This document shows positions 1 to 6,948 of a stretch of DNA of 34,001 nucleotides, piece by piece. The position numbers and the translations under genes are program-made. The notes below the pieces were generated by a model. That model searched no databases. It had not been told where the DNA came from and worked only from the letters and a program-made list of their open reading frames with translations. Every line of letters starts with the position of its first letter. Position 1 is the stretch's first letter. Location: the NCBI GenBank assembly GCA_023443125.1, contig JAEZVO010000035.1, positions 1-34,001 on the forward strand, read 5' to 3'. Source of the stretch: Actinomycetes bacterium. GTDB lineage: Bacteria > Actinomycetota > Actinomycetes > Propionibacteriales > Propionibacteriaceae.

Positions 1-52
1 TGTGGGACATGAAGACCTCTGTGTTGGTGGTGCGGTTATGTGGTAGTTCCAC

Positions 53-66
53 ACCCCATCGGGGGT
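53..66 (-). terminator. weak hairpin downstream of whiA
   Basis: The 106 bases left of the whiA stop contain no gene that I can support. On the minus strand a 5-bp stem (ACCCC/GGGGT with a 4-base loop) lies about 40 bases after the whiA stop. A second, wider inverted repeat (GAAGACC at 11-17 and GGTCTTC at 64-70) encloses it. There is no T-tract, so its role as a terminator is a guess. Confidence 0.2.
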
Positions 67-106
67 CTTCACCCTTTGTCCAGCCAACCCGCCGATCCCC
101 ATGTAC

Positions 107-1111
107 CTAACCTCCGTGGTCAGTACACCAATCGTCGTCACGCAAATCTGGAGGCAGCGATGCCTCTGTGTCAGGAATGCCTTGTTCCTTCGCGACCTTG
201 TCCGCCGTCGATAGCAGGCGCCGAATGCGTCCCGCCACGGCATCCTTGGTGAGCGGCGGATCGTGCAATTTACCGAGCTCTTCCAAGCTGGCCTGGCGAT
301 GTTCGACGCGCAGCAAGCCTGCAACGCGCAAATGTTCAGGCACGTCGTCGCCGAGAATCTCCAGTGCCCGCTGCACCCGTGTGCTCGCCGCCACCGCCGC
401 GCGCACAGAGCGTCGTAGGTTGGCGTCGTCGAAGTTCGCTAGCCGGTGCGCTTGGGCGCGAACTTCGCGGCGCATCCGACGTTCCTCCCACAGCAGGCGC
501 GCTTCCTGGGCTCCCATGCGCGTCAGTAGTTCAGCGATCGCTTCGCCGTCGCGCAGTTGGACGCGAGTCTGGTTGCGAGTTTCTCGCGATTTCGCCATGA
601 ACCCAAGACGTCGGCCTGCGCCAACGAGCGCGAGAGCCGCTTCCGCACCGGGGCAGGTAACTTCCAATCCCATGGAACGCCCGGGTTCTGTCAATGAACC
701 ACGCGCCAGGAAGGCACCGCGCCAGACCGCCGTCGCATCGACGACCGAACCTGCCACCACCTTTGGTGGCAGCCCTCGCACGGGGCGCCGTTTGTGGTCG
801 ACGAGTCCAGTGAGCCTGGCCAGACGTTCGCCGTCAGCGACGACGCGGATGGTGTATCGCGGGCTGCGATGAATTCCGGATGGGTTAATGACCACGAGTT
901 CCGACGCGCAGTCCCACAGGTCTGCGATGAACGTGCTGAGTCGACGCGCTGCGGCAGACGAGTCGAGTTCAGCTTCGAGGACGATCTTGCCCGCGACGAG
1001 ATGCAAACCTCCTCCGAAACGGAGCATAGCGATGGCTTCCGCAGCTCGTGCACTGGATTGCGGGATGTGTACTGCGGCCAGCTCAGACTTGAGTTTTTGG
1101 GTCAAGGCCAT
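107..1111 (-). CDS. whiA: WhiA family DNA-binding regulator
   Basis: WhiA is a transcriptional regulator found across Gram-positive bacteria; in streptomycetes it acts with WhiB to switch on sporulation and division genes, and elsewhere it affects division and chromosome segregation. The 334-residue product has the usual layout: an N-terminal fold related to LAGLIDADG homing endonucleases, with the degenerate motif around residues 134-145 (FLARGSLTEPG), and a C-terminal helix-turn-helix (about 272-315). The conserved NFDDANLRRS block precedes the DNA-binding part. I chose the ATG at 1111 because the protein then begins MALTQKLKSEL, as in relatives, and GGAAGAGG lies 11 bases upstream. A GTG at 1123 would instead overlap the yvcK stop by 4 bases and cannot be excluded. 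It is the last gene of the rapZ-yvcK-whiA run. Confidence 0.93.
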   Translation of the reverse strand: MALTQKLKSELAAVHIPQSSARAAEAIAMLRFGGGLHLVAGKIVLEAELDSSAAARRLSTFIADLWDCASELVVINPSGIHRSPRYTIRVVADGERLARLTGLVDHKRRPVRGLPPKVVAGSVVDATAVWRGAFLARGSLTEPGRSMGLEVTCPGAEAALALVGAGRRLGFMAKSRETRNQTRVQLRDGEAIAELLTRMGAQEARLLWEERRMRREVRAQAHRLANFDDANLRRSVRAAVAASTRVQRALEILGDDVPEHLRVAGLLRVEHRQASLEELGKLHDPPLTKDAVAGRIRRLLSTADKVAKEQGIPDTEASLPPDLRDDDWCTDHGG

Positions 1112-1119
1112 CGGCCCGT

Positions 1120-2085
1120 TCACCTCTTCCCTTGCCCAATCACCTCGGCGAATACTGCGGCAAGTCGTTCCGGATCATGTGTTGGCGCCCCGTCGCTCGA
1201 GGCGACGTCCGCCACGACGAGTTCTGCTCCGAGCGCCCGGACGTAGTCTGCCATGTGGGGATCCCTCTGAGCGAACCCCGCATCCGCGATCACGGCGTCG
1301 AGCCGCAGCTCGGGGGCGTGCTCGGCAAGGATCTCGATGTGCCGCCCTGCACTCATGCCCGCCGTCTCATCGCGTGGCGCGATGTTGAACACGAGGACGC
1401 GTTGGGCCTGCACGGCCATGAGGGCATCGCGCAGCTGAGGCACGAGGAGGTGGGGAATCACGGAGGTGAACCACGACCCGGGCCCCAAGACGATCGCGTC
1501 AGCGTGCTCGACGGCCTCCAACGCGCTCGGGTGCGCCGGGGGTTCGTGTGGCACCAAGCGAACGCTGCGCACCTCGGCATGCGCCTTCGCAACGCTCGCC
1601 TGCCCGATCAGCGTGTTGATCTCATCAGGTGCGAGCGGGTCGAGCCCCAGCACGTCGGCTTCGATTTCCAGCGGCACCGTGCTCATCGGAATGACGCGCC
1701 CTTGCACCCCAAGTAAGTCGCCTACCATGTCGAGGGCCGCCAGCTCGTCGCCCAGCTGTTGCCACAGTCCGGCGATCAGCAGGTTGCCGATGGCGTGGCC
1801 GGCGAGTGGCCCGTCGCCTTGGAAGCGCGCTTGGAGCACCGCAGCCCAGGTTTTGCCGGCGTCGTCGTCGGAGCACAACGCCGCGAGCGCCATGCGGAGA
1901 TCGCCGGGCGGAAGAATGTCGAACTCGTCGCGGAGACGCCCCGACGACCCGCCGTCGTCGGCTACCGTCACGATCGCGGTGAGTTGCTGCGTCACCTTGC
2001 GTAGGGCCGTCAGGCTGGCGGCGAGTCCATGGCCACCTCCGAGGGCCACGACGTTGGGCCCGAGCCTCGCATCCACGTCGCTCAT
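1120..2085 (-). CDS. yvcK: YvcK/CofD-like gluconeogenesis factor
   Basis: Members of this family bind UDP-sugars and are needed for growth on gluconeogenic carbon sources and for correct peptidoglycan synthesis; the mycobacterial member is called CuvA. The 321-residue protein shows the CofD-like Rossmann signatures: GGGHGL at residues 16-21, ADDGGSSGR at 42-50 and PPGDLR at 59-64. The start at 2085 overlaps the rapZ stop in an ATGA arrangement and is preceded by GGAAGGA, an excellent ribosome binding site, so translation is probably coupled to rapZ. The longer upstream reading frame lies inside rapZ and has no family match. The catalytic role, if any, is not settled for the family. Confidence 0.93.
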   Translation of the reverse strand: MSDVDARLGPNVVALGGGHGLAASLTALRKVTQQLTAIVTVADDGGSSGRLRDEFDILPPGDLRMALAALCSDDDAGKTWAAVLQARFQGDGPLAGHAIGNLLIAGLWQQLGDELAALDMVGDLLGVQGRVIPMSTVPLEIEADVLGLDPLAPDEINTLIGQASVAKAHAEVRSVRLVPHEPPAHPSALEAVEHADAIVLGPGSWFTSVIPHLLVPQLRDALMAVQAQRVLVFNIAPRDETAGMSAGRHIEILAEHAPELRLDAVIADAGFAQRDPHMADYVRALGAELVVADVASSDGAPTHDPERLAAVFAEVIGQGKR

Positions 2086-2936
2086 TCCTTCCCCAGATCG
2101 CGGTGCATGACCGTGCACGCTACGCCCGCTTCGGTGAGACGCCGTCTGAGCTCCTCGCTCATCGCGGTGGAGCGGTGTTTCCCACCCGTGCACCCGATGG
2201 CGAGCGTCACCTGCCGCTTGCCTTCATGCAAGTAGCCGGGCGAGGTGGTGCGAATGACCGCCATCATGTTGTCGAGCATGTCTTGCGCGGCGTCCACCTT
2301 GAGCACGTACGCGGCGACGTCGCGGCTGAGGCCCGTCTTGGGGCGCAGCTCTGGGATCCAGAACGGGTTGGGCAGGAACCGCACATCGAACACGAGGTCA
2401 GCGTCGATCGGAAGCCCGTGCTTGAAGCCGAAGCTCATGATGGACACCGCGAGGGCGTCGGTGGTGTCACTGCCGAAATGGTTCGCGATGCGCTGGACGA
2501 GTTGCCGGGCGCTCAATCTTGAGGTGTCAACGACGATGTCAGCGCGCGCTCGGAGATCCGCCATGAGGTGGCGCTCTTTGATAATGCCATCCATGAGCCT
2601 CCCCTCGCCCTGCAACGGGAGCGGGCGGCGGTTGGATTCCTGCCGTTGGACGATGACGTCGTCGTCGGCTTCCAGGTACACCAGCGCGAGCTTCCGCGTC
2701 TGGTGACGGAGGCGCTCGATAGCTTCGGGAAGTTGCTCGAAGAAGACGCGGGTTCGCACGTCAGCCACGACGGCCAGGCGATGGATGCCGAACCCGGAGA
2801 TGGTGTCGGCAAGTGAGGGCAGCATCACCGGAGGCAGGTTGTCGACCACGTACCAGCCGAGATCCTCCATCGCGTGCGCGGCGGTGCGTCGGCCTGCCCC
2901 AGACAGCCCCGTAATGATCGCGACTTCACTCACCAT
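2082..2936 (-). CDS. rapZ: RapZ/YvcJ family nucleotide-binding protein
   Basis: RapZ proteins have a P-loop N-domain and a conserved C-domain. In E. coli RapZ is an RNA-binding adaptor that directs RNase E to the GlmZ small RNA and senses glucosamine-6-phosphate; the actinobacterial role is less clear. The 284-residue product has a Walker A-like GLSGAGRR at residues 10-17, where the usual GK is replaced by GR as is common in this family, and the C-domain signature CTGGKHRS near residue 250. The ATG at 2936 is preceded by AAGG at 8 bases. It starts only 10 bases after the stop of the biotin transporter gene bioN and overlaps yvcK by 4 bases, so all four genes could share one transcript. Confidence 0.92.
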   Translation of the reverse strand: MVSEVAIITGLSGAGRRTAAHAMEDLGWYVVDNLPPVMLPSLADTISGFGIHRLAVVADVRTRVFFEQLPEAIERLRHQTRKLALVYLEADDDVIVQRQESNRRPLPLQGEGRLMDGIIKERHLMADLRARADIVVDTSRLSARQLVQRIANHFGSDTTDALAVSIMSFGFKHGLPIDADLVFDVRFLPNPFWIPELRPKTGLSRDVAAYVLKVDAAQDMLDNMMAVIRTTSPGYLHEGKRQVTLAIGCTGGKHRSTAMSEELRRRLTEAGVACTVMHRDLGKE

Positions 2937-2946
2937 GCGCTCAACC

Positions 2947-3651
2947 TTATCTGGCTTCACCGACGGCCGTAGTGTGCGCGGCTGCATTCCTCGGCGTCGC
3001 TACGACGGCGAAGCGACAGGGGGTGATTTCGGTGTCGTTCTCAGCCAGGCCGCGTGCATGCACCGCATCTCCTGTTCGCTGCGCATACGAGACGGCGTCC
3101 ACCAGCGTCGGTACGAGCAGCGAAACGAGGTTGCCGTCACGCCCGCGCGCGCGGGCAGCGTCGCGGGAGGTCTGGAACGAGCCGAGCAAGTACGGAATGG
3201 AGCGCACCATGATGGCGACGGTGAGCGCTATCTGGTCGACGTTCACGCCCATCCGCCGCAGTGGCGAGAGCCCACGCACCAACGCGTCGAGCAAGTCGGG
3301 TGTGCTGGTGGTGAGGGTGAGCATCCGGGATGCGAGCACCGCGACGAGCAAGTTGCCGCTGGTGATGAACGCGAGCAGCGGGCGCAACGTGACGATCTGA
3401 AACACTGCGATGCCGGCGAGCAAGATCCACAACATCGAACCGATGTTGAGCGCACGCCGGAAGGTGACACCCGAGGTGCGCAGCAGCATCAACACGACAG
3501 TGAGCGCCAGCGCCGTCATCCACCATGTGCCCATGATGAACGTCGGCAGCGTGACGATGATGAGCAGCAGGTATTTCCAGCCAACGCCGATGCGGAACAT
3601 CCAGCCGTCGCCGGGTTGGTAGATGCCGAGGAGGCTCGCGTGGACGTTCAC
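2947..3651 (-). CDS. bioN: Energy-coupling factor transporter transmembrane protein (BioN/EcfT)
   Basis: This is the transmembrane coupling (T) component of an ECF-type vitamin importer; with the ATPase and the S component BioY it should import biotin. The 234-residue protein has several hydrophobic stretches (about 24-60, 68-90 and 98-115) and the two Ala-Arg-Gly coupling motifs of T components, at residues 168-170 and 199-201, which dock into the ATPase grooves. The GTG start overlaps the bioM stop as GTGA. The final 35 or so residues are hydrophilic and probably poorly conserved. The biotin assignment rests on its neighbour bioY. Confidence 0.88.
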   Translation of the reverse strand: MNVHASLLGIYQPGDGWMFRIGVGWKYLLLIIVTLPTFIMGTWWMTALALTVVLMLLRTSGVTFRRALNIGSMLWILLAGIAVFQIVTLRPLLAFITSGNLLVAVLASRMLTLTTSTPDLLDALVRGLSPLRRMGVNVDQIALTVAIMVRSIPYLLGSFQTSRDAARARGRDGNLVSLLVPTLVDAVSYAQRTGDAVHARGLAENDTEITPCRFAVVATPRNAAAHTTAVGEAR

Positions 3652-4343
3652 TGCATGCGCGCCTTGTAGTACGCGACCGCGGCGGCCGGGTCGTCGTCGG
3701 CAACAACCCTGCCATCCTCCACGACGAGAGCTCGCTCGGCAAGCAACGCAAAGTCGAGGTCGTGCGTGGAGAAGATGAGCTGCTGGTCGAGCTGCTCGAA
3801 TACCCTTCGCAGTGCCTGTTTGTTGCGGAGGTCGAGCAGCGTCGTCGGCTCGTCGGCCACCACCACGGTGGGAGATACGGCGAGCACGCTGGTGAGCGCG
3901 ACGAGTTGACGCTCGCCGCCCGAGAGATCGTAGATGGATTGGTGCGCGACACCTCCGATCCCCCGAGCGTCGAGCAGCTCCTGGGCGCGGGCAAGGCGCT
4001 CTGGCTTCGATTTGATGACGCTGCGCAGGCTGAGCTCGATGTCCTCGATGGGTGTGGACATGAGCAACTGCGACAGTGGATCAGTGAAGATGAACCCGAC
4101 GAGTTTGCGAACCTGCTTGCCGTCTTTTGCGGTGTCGTACCCATCGACGGTGACCGTCCCACTCGTGGGCAGCCGAAGCCCGTTGAGCAGGCGCAGCAGC
4201 GTGGATTTCCCAGAACCATTCGCCCCGATCACGACGATGCGCTGCTGTGTCAGCTCCAGCGAGATGCCGTCGAGGAGCACTCGCTCCGGGTCACCTTGCC
4301 GCAACGGGGGTACGCTCAGCCGAACGTCGCTGAGCTCGATCAT
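3648..4343 (-). CDS. bioM: Energy-coupling factor transporter ATPase (BioM/EcfA)
   Basis: This ABC ATPase powers the ECF transporter formed with BioY and BioN. The 231-residue protein has Walker A GANGSGKST (40-48), signature LSGGE (140-144), Walker B VVVADEP (160-166) and the switch histidine at 194 (STHD). The Q-loop region reads GFIFTDPLSQ, so threonine 87 occupies the position where the usual FQNP glutamine would be, although a glutamine follows at 92. Only one ATPase gene is present, so the ATPase pair is presumably a homodimer, as in other BioMNY systems. It overlaps bioY and bioN by 4 bases each, which suggests coupled translation and fixed stoichiometry. Confidence 0.9.
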   Translation of the reverse strand: MIELSDVRLSVPPLRQGDPERVLLDGISLELTQQRIVVIGANGSGKSTLLRLLNGLRLPTSGTVTVDGYDTAKDGKQVRKLVGFIFTDPLSQLLMSTPIEDIELSLRSVIKSKPERLARAQELLDARGIGGVAHQSIYDLSGGERQLVALTSVLAVSPTVVVADEPTTLLDLRNKQALRRVFEQLDQQLIFSTHDLDFALLAERALVVEDGRVVADDDPAAAVAYYKARMQ

Positions 4344-4939
4344 CGGTGCATGAGTCTCGGGAACGCCTTGAAGATCGCCAATGCAACCACCACCGCCACG
4401 ATGGTCTTGAGGAGATCACCGGGCCAGAAAACGAGGTCGGCTGCGACGAGTTCCATGATGGGCTTCTTGAGGGTGATCGACATGCCGATGGTGGCCAGCG
4501 GGTACATAATGAGCACCCGGCATGCGAACACGGTGAGCGTCAGCCACAGCCAGGTGAGCTGTTGGAGCCCGTTACGCAGGATGCGTCGAGAGATGAGCCC
4601 CACCACGATGGTGCACACCACGAAGGCAATGAGGTAGCCAACCGTCGGCCCAAACCAAGGCGCGAGACCCGCCTTGCCCTTAGCGAAAATCGGCAGCCCT
4701 GCGGTGCCCATCAAGAGGTACAGCGCCACCGCCGCGGCGCCTCGCCACGGCCCGAGCACCAGCGCGGTGAGGGTGACGCCGAGCGTCTGCAGCGTGATCG
4801 GGACGCCCAGACCGCCGACGGGGATCGCGGGCATCACCGATAGGGCCGCGATGAGCGCGGCAAACACGGCGATGTAGGCCATATCGCTGGCTTCAAAGGT
4901 GCGGGGGGCCGGCCGTGTGGTGACAGAGGCGTCGGACAT
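4340..4939 (-). CDS. bioY: Biotin transporter BioY (ECF S component)
   Basis: BioY is the substrate-binding membrane component that captures biotin. The 199-residue protein is highly hydrophobic, with about six membrane segments. It carries the family's N-terminal pattern of AALIAALSVMPAIPV followed by PITLQTLGVTL and a GxAGLPIF segment near residue 80. Length matches the family (about 190-200). The ATG at 4939 has a strong AAGGAG site 6 bases upstream. It is the first gene of a tightly overlapped bioY-bioM-bioN set, and the two operator-like palindromes immediately upstream suggest biotin-dependent repression. Confidence 0.92.
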   Translation of the reverse strand: MSDASVTTRPAPRTFEASDMAYIAVFAALIAALSVMPAIPVGGLGVPITLQTLGVTLTALVLGPWRGAAAVALYLLMGTAGLPIFAKGKAGLAPWFGPTVGYLIAFVVCTIVVGLISRRILRNGLQQLTWLWLTLTVFACRVLIMYPLATIGMSITLKKPIMELVAADLVFWPGDLLKTIVAVVVALAIFKAFPRLMHR

Positions 4940-4962
4940 GGGGGTCTCCTTCTAGACAATCA

Positions 4963-4977
4963 TTGAACAGCATTCAA
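4963..4977 (-). promoter_or_regulatory. BioQ-like operator, site 1 (bioY-proximal)
   Basis: The 15-mer TTGAACAGCATTCAA is a near-perfect palindrome with a 3-base centre, 23 bases upstream of the bioY start. Its core TGAAC-N3-RTTCA resembles the published BioQ (TetR-family) site of corynebacteria, TGAAC-N3-GTTAC. Position and context fit repression of biotin uptake; the regulator gene is not in this window. The match to BioQ is from memory and should be treated as a hypothesis. Confidence 0.6.
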
Positions 4978-4986
4978 CACCATCGC

Positions 4987-5001
4987 TTGAATAGCGTTCA
5001 A
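4987..5001 (-). promoter_or_regulatory. BioQ-like operator, site 2 (bioY-distal)
   Basis: TTGAATAGCGTTCAA repeats site 1 with only two changes, placed symmetrically (C to T and A to G), so the palindrome TTGAAY-AGC-RTTCAA is conserved between the copies. The centres are 24 bp apart, close to two helical turns, which would suit cooperative binding on one DNA face. It lies 28 bp from the uvrC stop. Confidence 0.6.
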
Positions 5002-5028
5002 ACCGGGGGCGTTATGTGTGCAATGTCC

Positions 5029-6948
5029 TCACGTTTCCGTCACCTCACCCGTGGTCAGGTTGATCGCTTCGCCACCGGAGGCCTGCACCACGTCGTAGAT
5101 GGCCTTCGCCAGCCCCGGCCCGATACCGGGCACCTCGTCGATCTCATCGACGGTGGCGGCACGCAGCTTCCTTACGCTGCCGAAATACTTCATGAGCGCC
5201 TTACGGCGGACGTCACCGAGGCCGGGCACGCCGTCGAGGATGGAGTCGATGAGCGCCTTACCGCGTCGCTGCCGGTGGAAGGTGATCGCGAAGCGGTGTG
5301 CCTCGTCGCGGGCGCGCTGCATAAGGTACAGGCCGTCGGATGTGCGCGGCAGGATCAGCGGGTACTCCTCCCCCGGCAGCCACACCTCCTCCAGCCGTTT
5401 CGCGAGCCCGCACAACGCGATGTCGCCACTCAGGCCGAATTCCTCTAGCACCTTCGCCGCCGCAGCCACCTGCGGCGCCCCGCCGTCGACGATGATGAGG
5501 GACGGGGCATACGTGAAACGCTTGGCCACCCCCGTCGTCGCATCGACGAGATCGTCGGCCTCGTTGTCTTTCAGGCGCCGCAGTCGGCGGGTGAGCACCT
5601 CACGGATGGCGCGGACATCGTCGGAGCCCTCGAAGCCCTTAATCAGGAAGCGCCGATACTCCGAATTGCGCGCGAGCCCGTCTTCGAACACCACCATGGA
5701 GCCGACGACTTCTTGACCCATGGTGTGCGAGATGTCGTAACACTCAATCCTGAGCGGTGGAGCCGGTAAGGCGAGCGCCTCCTCGATCTCTTCGAGAGCG
5801 CGGTTGCGGGTGGTGAGGTCCGTTGAGCGCTTGCGTTTGTACTGCTCCAGGGCGAGTTCCGCGTTCTTCACGACGGTATCCAGCAGCCGCCGCTTCTCTC
5901 CCCGCAGCGGCACACGCACCTCCACCGATGCACCGCGCCGGGCAGTGAGGAGCTCCGCGACGGCGGGTTCGGCCTCGACAGAGGTGTACACCGTCGGCGG
6001 AATGTCGGCATCGTCGGCGGCGTAGAGCTGGGCGATGAATGCGTCGACGAGCTCCGTGATCGGCCGGTCGTCGGAGCGATCCGCCACCCAACCACGCTCG
6101 CCGAGAATCTTGCCCCCGACTACGTGAAATACCTGGACGGCCACCTGGGTTGGGTCTTCTGCGAATCCGACGACGTCGGCGCGTTTGCCGTCGTTGAATA
6201 CGACGGCCTGCTTCTCTTGCACCTTCTTCATCGCATCCAGCGCGTCACGTAGCGTGGCGGCGCGTTCGAAGTTGAGGTCGGCAGACGCGTCGTACATGGC
6301 GCGTTCAACCCGCCCAATCACGTCGCCCGTTCTGCCGCCCATGAAGGCCATCAGCTCGCCCGCGATCTCGCGGTGTTCCTCGGCGGAAACGCGCCCGATG
6401 CAGGGCGCGGAGCATTTGCCGATGTCTCCTAGCAGGCATGCGCGCCCGGAGCGGCGTGCGCCGTCGAACACGCCTTTGGAGCACGAGCGCATCGGGAACA
6501 CGCGTAGCAGCAGATCGAGCGTGTCGCGGATGGCCCAGGCCTGCCCGTAGGGGCCGAAGTACCTTGTGCCACGCTTCTTCGCGCCTCGCCCCACCATGAC
6601 CCGGGGGAATTCCTCGCTCCAGGTGACGGCCAGCCAGGGGTACGACTTGTCGTCGCGGTATTTCACGTTAAAGCGGGGGTCAAACTGCTGAATCCACGTG
6701 TATTCCAGCTGCAGCGCTTCCACTTCGCTGCCGACGACGGTCCAGTCGACGCGCGCTGCGGTGCGCACCATCGTTTGGGTGCGGAAGTGCTTGTTCTCGA
6801 GATCGACGAAGTACGAGCTCAGGCGGTTGCGAAGGTTCTTCGCCTTGCCGACGTAGATGACGTTGCCGAAGGAGTCAAAGAACCGATACACGCCCGGCGA
6901 GGTGGGGATATCCGACGTGCGCGGACGGTAGCTGGCCGGATCAGCCAT
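5029..6948 (-). CDS. uvrC: Excinuclease ABC subunit C
   Basis: UvrC makes the dual incisions on either side of a lesion once UvrB is loaded. The 639-residue protein begins with a GIY-YIG nuclease domain (GVY at 19-21, IYVGKAKNLRNR at 31-42, a glutamate-rich helix near 76-83), followed by a UVR motif (FERAATLRDAL near 230) that contacts UvrB, an RNase H-like second nuclease domain, and a C-terminal helix-hairpin-helix (GIGPGLAKAI). The ATG at 6948 overlaps the end of uvrA by 8 bases and gives the family's usual N-terminus; longer upstream frames run inside uvrA. No strong ribosome binding site precedes it, consistent with coupling to uvrA. Confidence 0.96.
   Translation of the reverse strand: MADPASYRPRTSDIPTSPGVYRFFDSFGNVIYVGKAKNLRNRLSSYFVDLENKHFRTQTMVRTAARVDWTVVGSEVEALQLEYTWIQQFDPRFNVKYRDDKSYPWLAVTWSEEFPRVMVGRGAKKRGTRYFGPYGQAWAIRDTLDLLLRVFPMRSCSKGVFDGARRSGRACLLGDIGKCSAPCIGRVSAEEHREIAGELMAFMGGRTGDVIGRVERAMYDASADLNFERAATLRDALDAMKKVQEKQAVVFNDGKRADVVGFAEDPTQVAVQVFHVVGGKILGERGWVADRSDDRPITELVDAFIAQLYAADDADIPPTVYTSVEAEPAVAELLTARRGASVEVRVPLRGEKRRLLDTVVKNAELALEQYKRKRSTDLTTRNRALEEIEEALALPAPPLRIECYDISHTMGQEVVGSMVVFEDGLARNSEYRRFLIKGFEGSDDVRAIREVLTRRLRRLKDNEADDLVDATTGVAKRFTYAPSLIIVDGGAPQVAAAAKVLEEFGLSGDIALCGLAKRLEEVWLPGEEYPLILPRTSDGLYLMQRARDEAHRFAITFHRQRRGKALIDSILDGVPGLGDVRRKALMKYFGSVRKLRAATVDEIDEVPGIGPGLAKAIYDVVQASGGEAINLTTGEVTET

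Noticed and set aside
4940..5028. Possible biotin-related riboswitch before bioY
   Set aside because: The gap holds two palindromic DNA sites and a short leader; there is no extended conserved RNA fold, so protein operators explain it better.
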